Under the pieces are notes generated by a model, which saw nothing but the letters and a program-made list of their open reading frames with translations, ran no database searches and was not told the origin of the DNA. DNA of 64,000 nucleotides from positions 38,396-102,395 of the forward strand of contig JAPPGF010000023.1 in assembly GCA_028875075.1 (NCBI GenBank), given 5' to 3'. The position numbers and the translations under genes were made by a program. The DNA is from Gemmatimonadota bacterium (lineage in GTDB: Bacteria; Gemmatimonadota; Gemmatimonadetes; Longimicrobiales; Gaopeijiaceae). Shown piece after piece: positions 25,576 to 34,496 of the stretch; the first letter of the stretch is position 1; the number at the start of each line of letters is the position of its first letter.

Positions 25576-28449
25576 CTACCAGCTGTAGGACAGCTTGGTG
25601 TAGTAGAACGCCCCGTTAAAGCCGAACGGGCTGTACTCGCCATATCGCTGACCGGAGTCGTTGGCTGCGTCGGGGAACTCACCCGGATAGGTGTTCAGCG
25701 CATTCTGCCCACCGACCGTAAGTGTCCATCTGTCGGCGAACGTCTGGGCAAACTCGAAATCGAGCAGCTGGCGTCCCGGATAACGGGTCGTGACATCGGG
25801 ATTGCCAGAGTAGGGTGCGAACCTCTCGAAGACGCCGTCCCAATGGCTGCCCCGTACTAGCAGGCGGGTTCCACTCGGGAAGACGTGATTGACAGTCACG
25901 CTCCCTCTCGTTGACGGCAGCCCCTTCTCCAGCGCGTTCACACGACTGTCGTTGAGCGTCTCCGGGTTGTGCTCGGTCACGTTCGTGCTGGTGACGTTCC
26001 AGGCTGTGCTCACGGTGGTGACGCCCCGGTCGTTCTCGACATCGTAGGCGGCCACAACGTCTAGCCCCTGCGTCCGGGTCGAGAAGTCGTTCACGAAGAA
26101 CTGGAACCTCTTGAGCACGCCACCGGGCCGGATAATGCCGTCCTGGACCAGACGCTGAATCTCGTCGTTCGTGAGGTTGATGTTCCTGCTGGTGGTGAGA
26201 CGTTGCGACACGTCGATCAGGAAGTAGTCCGCGGAGAGGCTGAAGTTGCCTCGCTGGAACACGCTACCGAACGATAGGTTGACCGACTTCTCCGGCTCCA
26301 AGGGCTCTCCACCGTACTGTTGGGCGAGCGCCGATGTCGAGGGGATCGTACCGTTGTTGGTAAGGTCCTTGAGGGCAGGATCATAGATGGTCGAGATGTT
26401 GAAGGCATTCTGTTGTCCCGGGGTAGGCGCTCGGAATCCGGTGCTGGCGGCACCTCGCAACGCGAATCCCTCGGATAGGCTCACGCGTCCGGCAACCTTC
26501 CCGTTGACCGTCGTCCCGAAGTCCGAAAAGCGCTCGACTCGGCCCGCTATGCCGAGGGTCCAAGCACCGTCCGGTTCGCGTAACTCGAGGTCCCCGTAGC
26601 CCGCGAAGTTGCTGCGGTTCCAGATTCCCGCCGTGAGCGGCCCAAACCCGGTGAAGCCGTTGGAGCCGGGGGTGAAGCCTTGCGAGGCTAGCGGCCCCTC
26701 GGTCCAAGATGGTGCATCGCCCTGAACAATCTCGAACCGCTCGTTACGCCACTCCGCGCCGCCCGCGATGTTGACCTGGTCGTTGACCGCGTAGGAGAGA
26801 TCGACGTTGAAGTTGGTTTCCAGCTGGTCGTAGATCCCAGGGTTGAAATACGGAGTGCAGGGCTGGTCGGGAACGGCCGGTGAGGTTCCCTTGTCGCTGC
26901 ACGGCTGATCGGGCCCCAGCGAGGCGTTGACGGTGTTGTACATGTAGAAGTCGAGGCTGGAGTTGCCAACAGCCGCGCTGGCGTCCCACGACAACCTGCC
27001 GCTGGTTCCTCGAAGCCCCGCCACTACGGAGGCGTCGGAGACATAGGATCCGAACTGCGGCGTGAAACCACCGGGGAACATCTTCTGGAAGGTGAAGCAG
27101 TTGGGATTGGCCAGGACCTCCTCCAACGCAGCCATGTCGGCCACGAGGCCGTCCACGACCCGGACTTCCGGACACCCTGCCGATCCGTCCAGCACCCCGT
27201 CCTGCGCGTCGGTCAGGTCACCGACCAAGAGATGACCGGAGCCAGTGTTGAACACGCCGCTACGCGTGTTGGGGTTCCGGAAGTAGAATCCCCCCTCCAC
27301 TTGCTTGGACGCGTAGTTGCCGTGCCCATAGAACGAGAGGTTGTCGTTGAAGACGTAAGCCGAATTCGCCCACAGCTTGAGGTCGTTCGAAACCGTCGGT
27401 GACCCCCAGATCTGCGCGGGCGTGCGCACGTCGCGGTTCCCGGAGGCGATCAGCTTCGCGGCGTCGTTGCGCTGAACGCTGCGATCAGTGGGATCGGAGT
27501 TGCCGTATTCGCCGGTCAGATTCAGGAAGCCCGACTCCCCCAACGGCAGGCCGAAGTTGCCCGAGAGCGTGTACATGTCGCCGTCGCCCGGGAACAGGCC
27601 ACCCTCCAGGAGCTCGGTTGTCTCGGCGAGCAGGTGCCCGCCCGTTTTGAGCTCGATCGAGCCGCCGGAGCCGTCGTTCTTGAGGACGAAGTTCATGACC
27701 CCCGCGATCGCGTCGGACCCGTACTGGGCGGCGGCGCCGTCGCGCAGGACTTCGGCCTGCTCCAACGCGATTGAGGGGAAGAGTGAGATGTCGGGGCCCT
27801 GCGCGCCGTCGGCGATGCTGTTGCCGTACCACACGATCACCGCAGAGCGGTGACGCCGCTTCCCATTCACGAGCACCAGCGTCTGGTCAGGCGAGAGGCC
27901 GCGCAGATTGGCCGGCCGCGAGAAGGTGGCGGCATCGCTGATGGGCTGGGTGTTGACGTTGAAGGAGGGGACCACGTTGCGTAGCACGTTTGCGAAGTCG
28001 ACGTCGCCGCGGTTGACGATCTCGGCGGCGGGTATGACGTCAATCGGAACGGCCGACTCCGTCACCGTACGCGGTCGGGCGCGGGTTCCGATGACCGTGA
28101 TCCCGCCGAGGATGAGCGCCTCCTCGGACAAAGCCACGTCAAGGGGGGACTCCGAGCCAGCTACGACCGTAACCTCCTGCCTAGCAATGGCATACCCGAT
28201 CAGCTGAATCTCGACTACGTGGGTGCCCGCAGGCACGCCCTGGACCACGAACGCACCCTCGTTGTCGGACAGCGTTCCGACGGCAAGGGCGGGGATGAAG
28301 ACTTGGGCGCCCGCGAGGGCCTGGTTGGTGGCATCGTCGCGGACAGTGCCCGTGATGGTGCCATCCTGTGCAGCCGCGAAGGAGGGCAAAACCATCGCCA
28401 TTGACAAGCCAAGTAGCCATCGTGGGGTGATAGCGAGGACGCATCTCAT
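25576..28449 (-). CDS. TonB-dependent receptor with CarboxypepD-type N-domain
   Basis: 957-aa outer-membrane receptor. I start it at ATG 28449, which has GGAGGAG 7 bp upstream and opens a signal peptide (LLGLSMAMVLPSFAAAQ); the track start at 28668 is too early. Order: signal peptide, CarboxypepD regulatory-like beta-sandwich (GTITGTVRDDATNQALAGAQVFIP, about 30-110), plug (VTESAVPIDVIPAAEIVNRGDVDF...QTLVLVNGKRRHRSAVI...GSDAIAGVMNFVLKND), then a 22-strand barrel ending FYYTKLSYSW with terminal aromatic. Substrate unknown. No TonB/ExbBD genes in the window. Confidence 0.93.
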   Translation of the reverse strand: MRCVLAITPRWLLGLSMAMVLPSFAAAQDGTITGTVRDDATNQALAGAQVFIPALAVGTLSDNEGAFVVQGVPAGTHVVEIQLIGYAIARQEVTVVAGSESPLDVALSEEALILGGITVIGTRARPRTVTESAVPIDVIPAAEIVNRGDVDFANVLRNVVPSFNVNTQPISDAATFSRPANLRGLSPDQTLVLVNGKRRHRSAVIVWYGNSIADGAQGPDISLFPSIALEQAEVLRDGAAAQYGSDAIAGVMNFVLKNDGSGGSIELKTGGHLLAETTELLEGGLFPGDGDMYTLSGNFGLPLGESGFLNLTGEYGNSDPTDRSVQRNDAAKLIASGNRDVRTPAQIWGSPTVSNDLKLWANSAYVFNDNLSFYGHGNYASKQVEGGFYFRNPNTRSGVFNTGSGHLLVGDLTDAQDGVLDGSAGCPEVRVVDGLVADMAALEEVLANPNCFTFQKMFPGGFTPQFGSYVSDASVVAGLRGTSGRLSWDASAAVGNSSLDFYMYNTVNASLGPDQPCSDKGTSPAVPDQPCTPYFNPGIYDQLETNFNVDLSYAVNDQVNIAGGAEWRNERFEIVQGDAPSWTEGPLASQGFTPGSNGFTGFGPLTAGIWNRSNFAGYGDLELREPDGAWTLGIAGRVERFSDFGTTVNGKVAGRVSLSEGFALRGAASTGFRAPTPGQQNAFNISTIYDPALKDLTNNGTIPSTSALAQQYGGEPLEPEKSVNLSFGSVFQRGNFSLSADYFLIDVSQRLTTSRNINLTNDEIQRLVQDGIIRPGGVLKRFQFFVNDFSTRTQGLDVVAAYDVENDRGVTTVSTAWNVTSTNVTEHNPETLNDSRVNALEKGLPSTRGSVTVNHVFPSGTRLLVRGSHWDGVFERFAPYSGNPDVTTRYPGRQLLDFEFAQTFADRWTLTVGGQNALNTYPGEFPDAANDSGQRYGEYSPFGFNGAFYYTKLSYSW

Positions 28450-29194
28450 GGTAAAGCTCCTCCACGCAAGAAAGTACACACGGGTGTGACCGCCGCCGCT
28501 CGGCTGGGATCGGGACGAGGTGACGCGGGGCAGTCTTCGCAGGCCGCTGAAGACGTGGCCGCACGCGCGACCCTGTGAGCAACGCCAAGGTCTCGATTCG
28601 GCCTTCGCAAGGTCGCCTCCGTCACCTCCTGCGGCGAAGGGGGCGCGTGCGGGAGTCCCGCCATTCAAGCCCGTTCTTCCCGCTTTAACGGCACGACTCA
28701 GTAGGGTCCATCGGACCGTAGGAAACGCAGATCGTGCAGTCCAAGTTGCTCTAGACGATTTCTTGACGGGTACTAAGCCTCGGGCGATCCGCCGACCCGG
28801 CGCGCACGAATGCGAAACTAGTGACGAGTAGTACCGCTCGCAGTATCACCTTGAGGCCTCCGTTGGTCATGTCTAGTCGTTGCACGGCGGTTGTTACAGC
28901 GATATCGGTCGGTGTCCGACGGAAGTCAGGCTGCTCCGGGCTGTTGGCCGTGCACAAGGGAACGTAACCGATGCGAGTCCCATGTGGCTAGTGCCTAGCC
29001 AACAACGTACTGCAGAATTCACCATGACTCTCCCAAGTGAAGACACTCCATAATAGAAGGGCATGCCGCCTAAATAAAGACTCTCGTGTGAACCATGGGA
29101 ACAGTCGTGTGACGTTATGGTGGCCGTCCGAGAAGCACCGAGTGGAGTTCGAGGTGATCGACGTGCGCCCCGGGACCTCCGTACCCCAAGCTCA
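28450..29194. other. Intergenic region upstream of TonB receptor 1
   Basis: About 745 bp with no supported gene. It contains one copy of a dispersed 120-bp repeat (28650-28772, listed separately). The minus-strand ORF 28894..29253 has no recognised domain. Confidence 0.4.
28650..28772 (+). repeat. Dispersed repeat, copy A (matches 58515-58635 in inverted orientation)
   Basis: The plus strand here aligns by eye, over about 120 bp and with few gaps, to the reverse complement of 58515-58635. Shared short blocks include tcccgccattcaa, ttcccgct, ggcacg, aggtcca/gggtcca and agatcgtgc. Neither copy lies in a recognised gene. Possibly a conserved leader, a small mobile element or a decayed gene end. 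Confidence 0.6.
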
Positions 29195-29525
29195 GCCCCC
29201 TCGTAGTGATCCGACGGGATCGAGGCGCGTCGCATACCAGGCCGGAACGGCACAGGCCAGGGCCGCGACTACGGTGAGCAGGAGTTGGAGCCGCGTGCGA
29301 CCCCTGCACCGGGATAGCTGTTGTAGATGGTTACGATGCGGTCGGCATCCGCATACGGAAGAGGCTGCAGGACGATTGCGTTCAGCGCGCTGAACGCGGC
29401 GACATTCGCGCCAATGCAGACGCCCAGCGTCAGCACCACAATGGCTGCGAACGCTCGCTCGCAAGCTAGGTCTCTGATTGCGAGACGGGCGTCTCGTACG
29501 AAGGAGTCCAAAGGCGGTATCCGGC
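29195..29525 (-). pseudogene. Remnant of ADOP-type FtsX permease, internally deleted
   Basis: The minus strand encodes the N-terminus of an ADOP/MacB-type permease (RDLACERAFAAIVVLTLGVCIGANVAAFSALNAIVLQPLPYADADRIVTIYN), then in another frame its C-terminal end (LQLLLTVVAALACAVPAWYATRLDPVGSLRGG). Several hundred residues in between are missing. It directly follows an ABC ATPase remnant, as expected for a decayed ATPase-permease operon. Confidence 0.75.
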
Positions 29526-29527
29526 CG

Positions 29528-29746
29528 TCAATCCGTGTCGAAGCCCGCCATGACTCGACCTCCGTTGTTCGAGTCCAGGTTGCCAGTCGGCTTGTCCGCA
29601 AGCAGGGTCAGGGGCTCGCCCACGATCGCGCGTGCCACCGCGACCCGCTGTTGCTGGTCACCCGAGAGCTGGCTCGGGTAGTGCCTGACCCCGTGCGCCA
29701 TGCCGACACGCTCAAGCTCCGGAGCAGCGCTACTTCGCCATGCCAA
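29528..29746 (-). pseudogene. Remnant of LolD/MacB-type ABC ATPase
   Basis: 72-codon fragment covering only the signature-to-Walker-B part: [54 protein letters not shown]. No Walker A is present. The signature has LSGD for LSGG, and the catalytic Glu after Walker B is Lys (ADKPTG for ADEPTG), both consistent with decay. It is not the missing ATPase of the 5.6-11.0 kb efflux operon. Confidence 0.8.
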
Positions 29747-29839
29747 GCCGCCCTGCAGACGAGTTCGGTGGCGACGATAGCCTCCGGCCGTTTCCTTCCG
29801 GGCAATTGGCGCGAACTGATCGACCTCGAGGCATCGTTA

Positions 29840-30137
29840 CCGCCAAGCGGACTTCAGGGCAAAGAGCAGTGCGACCGGGACAAGCATCGGCGAGCACTCT
29901 CTCCCGCGTCCCACCATAACCTTGACCAAGACGTAAGTGAGAAAGCCGAGGCCGATGCCGTCGGCAATGGAGAACGTCAACGGGATCGTGATCCCGGTCA
30001 TGATCGCTGGTACGGCCTCGGTGATGTCGCGCCAGTCCAGTTCCGCCAGCGGACGCATCATCAGACACGCGACGTACAGGATGGCTGCCGCCGTCGCCTG
30101 GGTGGGTATGGATCCGGCCAGCGGCGCGAAAAAAAGA
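29840..30137 (-). pseudogene. C-terminal remnant of NCS2 xanthine/uracil (AzgA-like) permease
   Basis: Encodes only the last two to three helices: FFAPLAGSIPTQATAAAILYVACLMMRPLAELDWRDITEAVPAIMTGITIPLTFSIADGIGLGFLTYVLVKVMVGRG, closely matching guanine/hypoxanthine permease C-termini. The N-terminal two thirds are absent; upstream sequence is the 3' end of the next gene. The fragment keeps an open frame, suggesting loss was fairly recent. Confidence 0.8.
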
Positions 30138-30149
30138 CAGGCGTGACGC

Positions 30150-30824
30150 CTAGCGGATCGTTCGCTCCGCCAGGAATCCAGATTCCGGGACCTCCACGCG
30201 GAGCACCCGATCCTCACTGTCGTACCACACTTCGTGTAGCGCGCCGTTCATCTCGAAGGTCACATGGCGCGCCTGATGCTGAGCGCCCGCGACTCGGACT
30301 GGCCCCGGCCGTACCGATATCAGCACGATCCGGCCCTGCGCGCCCGTCCGCGGCACGAGCACCGTCGTTGCGTCGCCTTCCGACATCCGAGAAAGGAACC
30401 AGTACAAGTGCGCGACGCCATGTTCGAGAAGCACCGTACCCGTTGCAGCCCGGAACTCCCGTTCCTGTTCACCTCGGCTCGAACGCGTGCGCGCGAGCAG
30501 CCGCCGGTCGCCTGACGTAACCGCGATTTCCACCGGATCCGCACCCGCGACCTCGACCTGATACCTCGAAAAACTGAGATCGGGGCCCGTCTGCAGAAGT
30601 GGCTTCACCTGTTCGTGACCGGCTGGCAGGTCGAGCTCGATGACAGCATTCGCTATGACGTATGCGTCCACGCCCTGGCCCAGCCGGCGGATCGCGAACG
30701 TCTCGGTGCCCACACCTCCCTCGGCCTGTGTAACGTGGAATTCGCCCTCGTCGAGAACCACGTTCTGCGCCCCCGCGGGGGCTGCTAGCCCGAACAAGAA
30801 CAGGACGGCAGGAAAGCGATGCAC
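30150..30824 (-). CDS. Secreted protein of unknown function
   Basis: 224-aa protein with a clear signal peptide (MHRFPAVLFLFGLAAPAGAQ) and a beta-rich body, including YQVEVAGADPVEIAVTSGDRRLLARTRSSRGEQEREFRAATGTVLLEHGVAHLYWFLSR and a C-terminal HVTFEMNGALHEVWYDSEDRVLRVEVPESGF. The pattern recalls DUF3108/DUF6134-type periplasmic proteins, but I do not recognise the family firmly. It ends next to the NCS2 remnant. Confidence 0.65.
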   Translation of the reverse strand: MHRFPAVLFLFGLAAPAGAQNVVLDEGEFHVTQAEGGVGTETFAIRRLGQGVDAYVIANAVIELDLPAGHEQVKPLLQTGPDLSFSRYQVEVAGADPVEIAVTSGDRRLLARTRSSRGEQEREFRAATGTVLLEHGVAHLYWFLSRMSEGDATTVLVPRTGAQGRIVLISVRPGPVRVAGAQHQARHVTFEMNGALHEVWYDSEDRVLRVEVPESGFLAERTIR

Positions 30825-31098
30825 GGTTTGCCGTGTTACCGAATTATTGGAGGGTTTTCGACGCTCACGGGCCCCCTGGATCTACCCTGTCGCCACCACC
30901 CGGTTCGACTCACGCTCACGGGCGCGGGAGGCTGAGGATACGGCCGCGCGTCTGCGGCCAGTGCCTTCGGGCACTTGCCTAGCCGCGACGGTGCCGTATT
31001 CTGCCTTCAGTCTAGCCCTGGGCCTGAAAGCTAGGGCCTCCACCTCAATTGCTCGGCAGTGACGCTGATGCCGGGACTCAACCAGGAAGCCGCACGGG

Positions 31099-31758
31099 AT
31101 GCCGAACGCCGGAACGTCGGAAGCGGGCGAGAGCCGTGCAGAACCCGAGGGACCGCCCAGCGGAAAGAACATCTGCGTCTACTTAGGCGGCAACCTAGGA
31201 CGAGAGCAGCGCTACATAGCCGAGGCTAATGCCCTAGGGCGCTTGATGGCGGCCGAAAGTATCGGGCTGGTATACGGTGGCGCTCGGGTCGGTCTAATGG
31301 GTGTGCTGGCCAGCGCTGTCCTGGACCATGGCGGCTTCGTGACCGGCGTGGTGCCCAAGCAGCTTTCGTACCAAGAGCTCGCCCACGAGGGACTCAGCCG
31401 GCTCATCGAAGTCGCCACGATGCATGAGCGCAAGCATCTGATGCAGCGGCTGTCACAGGGCTGTATCGCCCTACCCGGCGGGTTCGGTACGCTGGAGGAG
31501 ATCGTAGAAGCCTTGTGCTGGTCGCAAAAGCCGCTGGAACTGCATGAAAAACCGTGCTGCTTCGCCAACATCGACGGCTACTACGACCACCTGTTCGCCT
31601 TCCTCGACCACGCGACCGCACGGGGGCTCCTGCTGCCGCAGAACCGTGCGCTTGCCCGACAGGCTCCCAGTGCTCCGGATGCGCTTCGGACGATTCAGGC
31701 AGCGTGGGACGAAGAGGAACAAGCCATGCTCGAAGCGATCAAGGCCTATCGATCGTAG
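31099..31758 (+). CDS. LOG family phosphoribohydrolase (TIGR00730)
   Basis: 219-aa Rossmann-like protein hydrolysing nucleoside 5'-monophosphates, named for cytokinin activation in plants; the bacterial substrate is often AMP. Motifs: VCVYLGGNLG-like entry (usually CVFCGSS), GLVYGGARVGLMGVLASAVLDHGG, MHERKHLMQRLSQGCIALPGGFGTLEEIVEALCWSQ (PGGxGTxxE active site), and NIDGYYDHLFAFLDHATARGLL. Complete and standalone. Confidence 0.9.
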   Translation: MPNAGTSEAGESRAEPEGPPSGKNICVYLGGNLGREQRYIAEANALGRLMAAESIGLVYGGARVGLMGVLASAVLDHGGFVTGVVPKQLSYQELAHEGLSRLIEVATMHERKHLMQRLSQGCIALPGGFGTLEEIVEALCWSQKPLELHEKPCCFANIDGYYDHLFAFLDHATARGLLLPQNRALARQAPSAPDALRTIQAAWDEEEQAMLEAIKAYRS

Positions 31759-31855
31759 GCGACCTGCCACCGCACAAACGTGCGACCTGTGATAATCCCC
31801 CTTTCGCCCTCCTACCGTCAGCGAGAATCTGCCGGACCGCCGACGACGCGTTCCT

Positions 31856-32443
31856 TCAGGGGTAGCTGTCGTTCATGCGGGTGTAGTCGATTCCCGTCGA
31901 ATGGCATCCGGTACATGCCGCGCCCCGACTCGTTATCGAGATCAGAGTGCTTCCGTCGGGCCGGTAGTAGGCCCACAGCCAGCCGTCGCCCGCATTGTCG
32001 GACGCACGCATCTTCATCATGATCGCGTAGCGGTTGAGCGTCCCTTCGGCAATAAGCTCCTTTACGATCAATGAGGAATCGGCGAACACGGCATTGCCGC
32101 GCACCTTTCCGTCCGCGCCCAGCTGGGCAGCTGCGACCTCGTTGTATCGTGTGCGGAGGTGCGACTCGGAGTGCCCCGACCCGGATGAGCGGCTCAGAGT
32201 GTCGCGTCGATTCCGGTAGTACGTCCATCCCGACGGCGCCCGTGACAACATGCTGACCTGAGCGTCCGTGAGTTCGCCGCCCGACGTCGTGGGCTGGGAG
32301 CCCGGATCTGGTCCGCTTATCAGGTCGCCGCCATCACGCTCACCGCCGCCGCCTTCGCCACCGCCGCAGGCCGTCCCCAGGACTACGGACAGCGCCACTA
32401 GGCAGGCTCTCCAAGTATCGAGCACTATTCTCGATTTTCGCAC
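31856..32443 (-). CDS. Cytochrome P460-like haem lipoprotein
   Basis: 195-aa lipoprotein: GTG 32443 gives the signal peptide RIVLDTWRACLVALSVVLGTAC with a lipobox Cys, then a Gly/Ser linker and a P460-type domain (NAVFADSSLIVKELIAEG, YAIMMKMRASDNAGDGWLWAYYRPDGS). The C-terminal haem c motif is CTGCHSTG. Cytochrome P460 relatives oxidise hydroxylamine or bind NO, but a minimal member like this may be only an electron carrier or NO binder. The start is uncertain; an ATG at 32536 is in frame. Confidence 0.7.
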   Translation of the reverse strand: MRKSRIVLDTWRACLVALSVVLGTACGGGEGGGGERDGGDLISGPDPGSQPTTSGGELTDAQVSMLSRAPSGWTYYRNRRDTLSRSSGSGHSESHLRTRYNEVAAAQLGADGKVRGNAVFADSSLIVKELIAEGTLNRYAIMMKMRASDNAGDGWLWAYYRPDGSTLISITSRGAACTGCHSTGIDYTRMNDSYP

Positions 32444-32856
32444 GCCGCTAAGTCGGTGAGACCATCGTCCGCTTGACTTACGCCGAAGTATCCTTGGATG
32501 TGCCCCGCGCTTCGTGCCGCCCTCGTGCGTGCGCATCTCAAGTGCCGTGTCCGCCGGCAACCCTGAGCCGTGCGTCAGCCAGCAGGCCGTAGTGTCTCTG
32601 CATCTCCCCGTGGACCAAGCGCTAGCGGTGACGCGACTGCTGGACAATGTACGATGCTGCGGTCCTCGTGGAGCAGGCGGAGGCGGTCGTATGATTGCCT
32701 CCGACGCCGCAGGCGAGCCATCATGCCCGGCGTCTTCGGATGCCTCGGCTCCACTGACCCACGGGCCGCGTGTCCGACACGAGACATCGCACTGCGACCG
32801 GCGGCACGGGTCCGGACAGCGGGTCAGTTTCACTCCCTCAGGGCAAACTGAGCAAA
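32444..32856. other. Divergent intergenic region
   Basis: 413 bp between the P460-like gene and the decarboxylase gene. Only shadow ORFs; no promoter element assigned. Confidence 0.35.
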
Positions 32857-34289
32857 ATGGATCCTCAAGAATTTCGTAGTCTAGGGCATCAGGTGATCGA
32901 CGCCTTGCCGACTACCTCGACACGATCGAGGACCGGCGGGTCTTCCCGGACGTGGACTCCAGACACCTCGAAGCCATCTTCGACGAATGTCTGCCGGAGG
33001 CTCCATCCTCGGGTGGGGAGATCTTGCGGGAAATCCGCGAGAAACTCTTGCCCAACTGCGTGCACACCGGCCATGGCGGCTACCTCGGGCTAATCACCTC
33101 CAGTCCACTCCCGATCGGCGTTATCGGCGACCTGATCGCCTCCGCCATCAACCAGAACTTGGGAACCTACTCCATCGGGCCCGGAGCCGTCTCGATCGAA
33201 CGTCGAACGATACGCTGGCTCTGCGACCTGGTCGGATACGGTCCGAAGTCCGGAGGCAACCTTACGAGCGGAGGAATGCTGGCGAATCTCATTGGGCTCA
33301 AGCTGGCGCGGGACCACGCGAGTGGGCAGCAGGCGCAGGAGAAAGGACCGAGCGGAGAATGGGGCGTATATACCAGTGAAGAACGGCACGTTTCCGTCGA
33401 CAAGGCGGCCGATGTGGTCGGGCTGGGCCGCTCCAGCGTCCGCAACGTGGAGACAGACGACGAGTTCCGCATCCGCCTCGACTCGCTAGAACGGTCGATC
33501 GAGTCCGATCTTAGGTCGGGGGTGCGGCCGGCTTGCATCGTCGCGATGGCCGGTTCCACGAACACTGGAGCCATCGATGATCTAGCCGCACTTCGCACCC
33601 TTGCAGATCGCCACGGCATGTGGCTTCACGCGGACGCGGCCTACGGCGGCGGGCTCCTCGTCTCACATGCCTGGTCGCACCTTCTCAACGGACTAGAGCG
33701 CGCCGACTCCGTGACGGTCGATCCCCACAAATGGTTCTACGCACCGGTGGATGTCGGCGCCGTACTCGTTCGCGACGAGGCCGCGCTGTGCCGGTCCTTC
33801 GGCCTCCGGCCACCGTACCTCACGGATGACTCCGACTCTTCGGAGGACCGATATCAGTACTACGTGCACGGCCTCGAACAGAGTCGCCGCTTCCGGGCGC
33901 TGAAAGTGTGGATGAGCTTCAAGCGCTACGGGGCCGATCAGATTGGTCGTTGGGTGGACGCCAACGTCGGGCACGCCCGAAGGATTCATGAGATCGCCGA
34001 ATCAAGCCCTCGCTTCACATCGGCGGTGAAGCCACCGATGAGCGCTGCCTGCATCCGCTATCTCCCCGAACGGGAACTCTCTCAGGAGCAGTTGGATGCA
34101 CTTCACTACCAGGCCTTTCAAAGAATCGAACAGGGCGGCGAGTTCTGGATCGGGACGACACGGCTCAAGGGCCGTACTTGGTTTCGGGCCTGCGCAGTGA
34201 ACTATCGAACGACGGACGGGCACATCCGTAGACTGATGGAACTGCTCGAGAGCGAATGCCGCGAGATAGAGCTCACCTTGAGCCGCTGA
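32857..34289 (+). CDS. Group II PLP-dependent (aromatic-L-amino-acid-type) decarboxylase, N-terminal frameshift
   Basis: PLP enzyme decarboxylating an aromatic or similar amino acid. The body (frame of ORF 32952) has GNLTSGGMLANLIGLKLAR, the PLP region HADAAYGGG and the catalytic lysine in VDPHKWFYAPVDVGAVLVRD. The family N-terminus MDPQEFRSLGHQVID lies at ATG 32857 in a different frame, switching at about 32900-32906 to LADYLDTIEDRRVFPDVDSRHLEAIFDE. Restoring one base would give one continuous protein of about 477 aa. It is either a real -1 frameshift or a sequencing/assembly error. Confidence 0.85.
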
Positions 34290-34496
34290 CGCACTGGCCC
34301 AGACGGAACGGGGCCGACAGCTACCGCTGACGTGGAGCACACGCAGGCGCGACGTCACGTGCTCACGGTTGAACCCAGCGCCTATGCCAAGCCCCTGAAG
34401 TGATCAAACTGTTGCCGCGACCGTCTCCACTGACTCACGACGACCGAAGATCGCCCAGTTGCCGTCGCAACTGATGTCTGATGTGTCGTTCGGGCC

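Noticed and set aside
29528-29746. ABC ATPase fragment as the missing partner of the efflux operon
   Set aside because: No Walker A and mutated signature and catalytic positions; it pairs with its own decayed permease.
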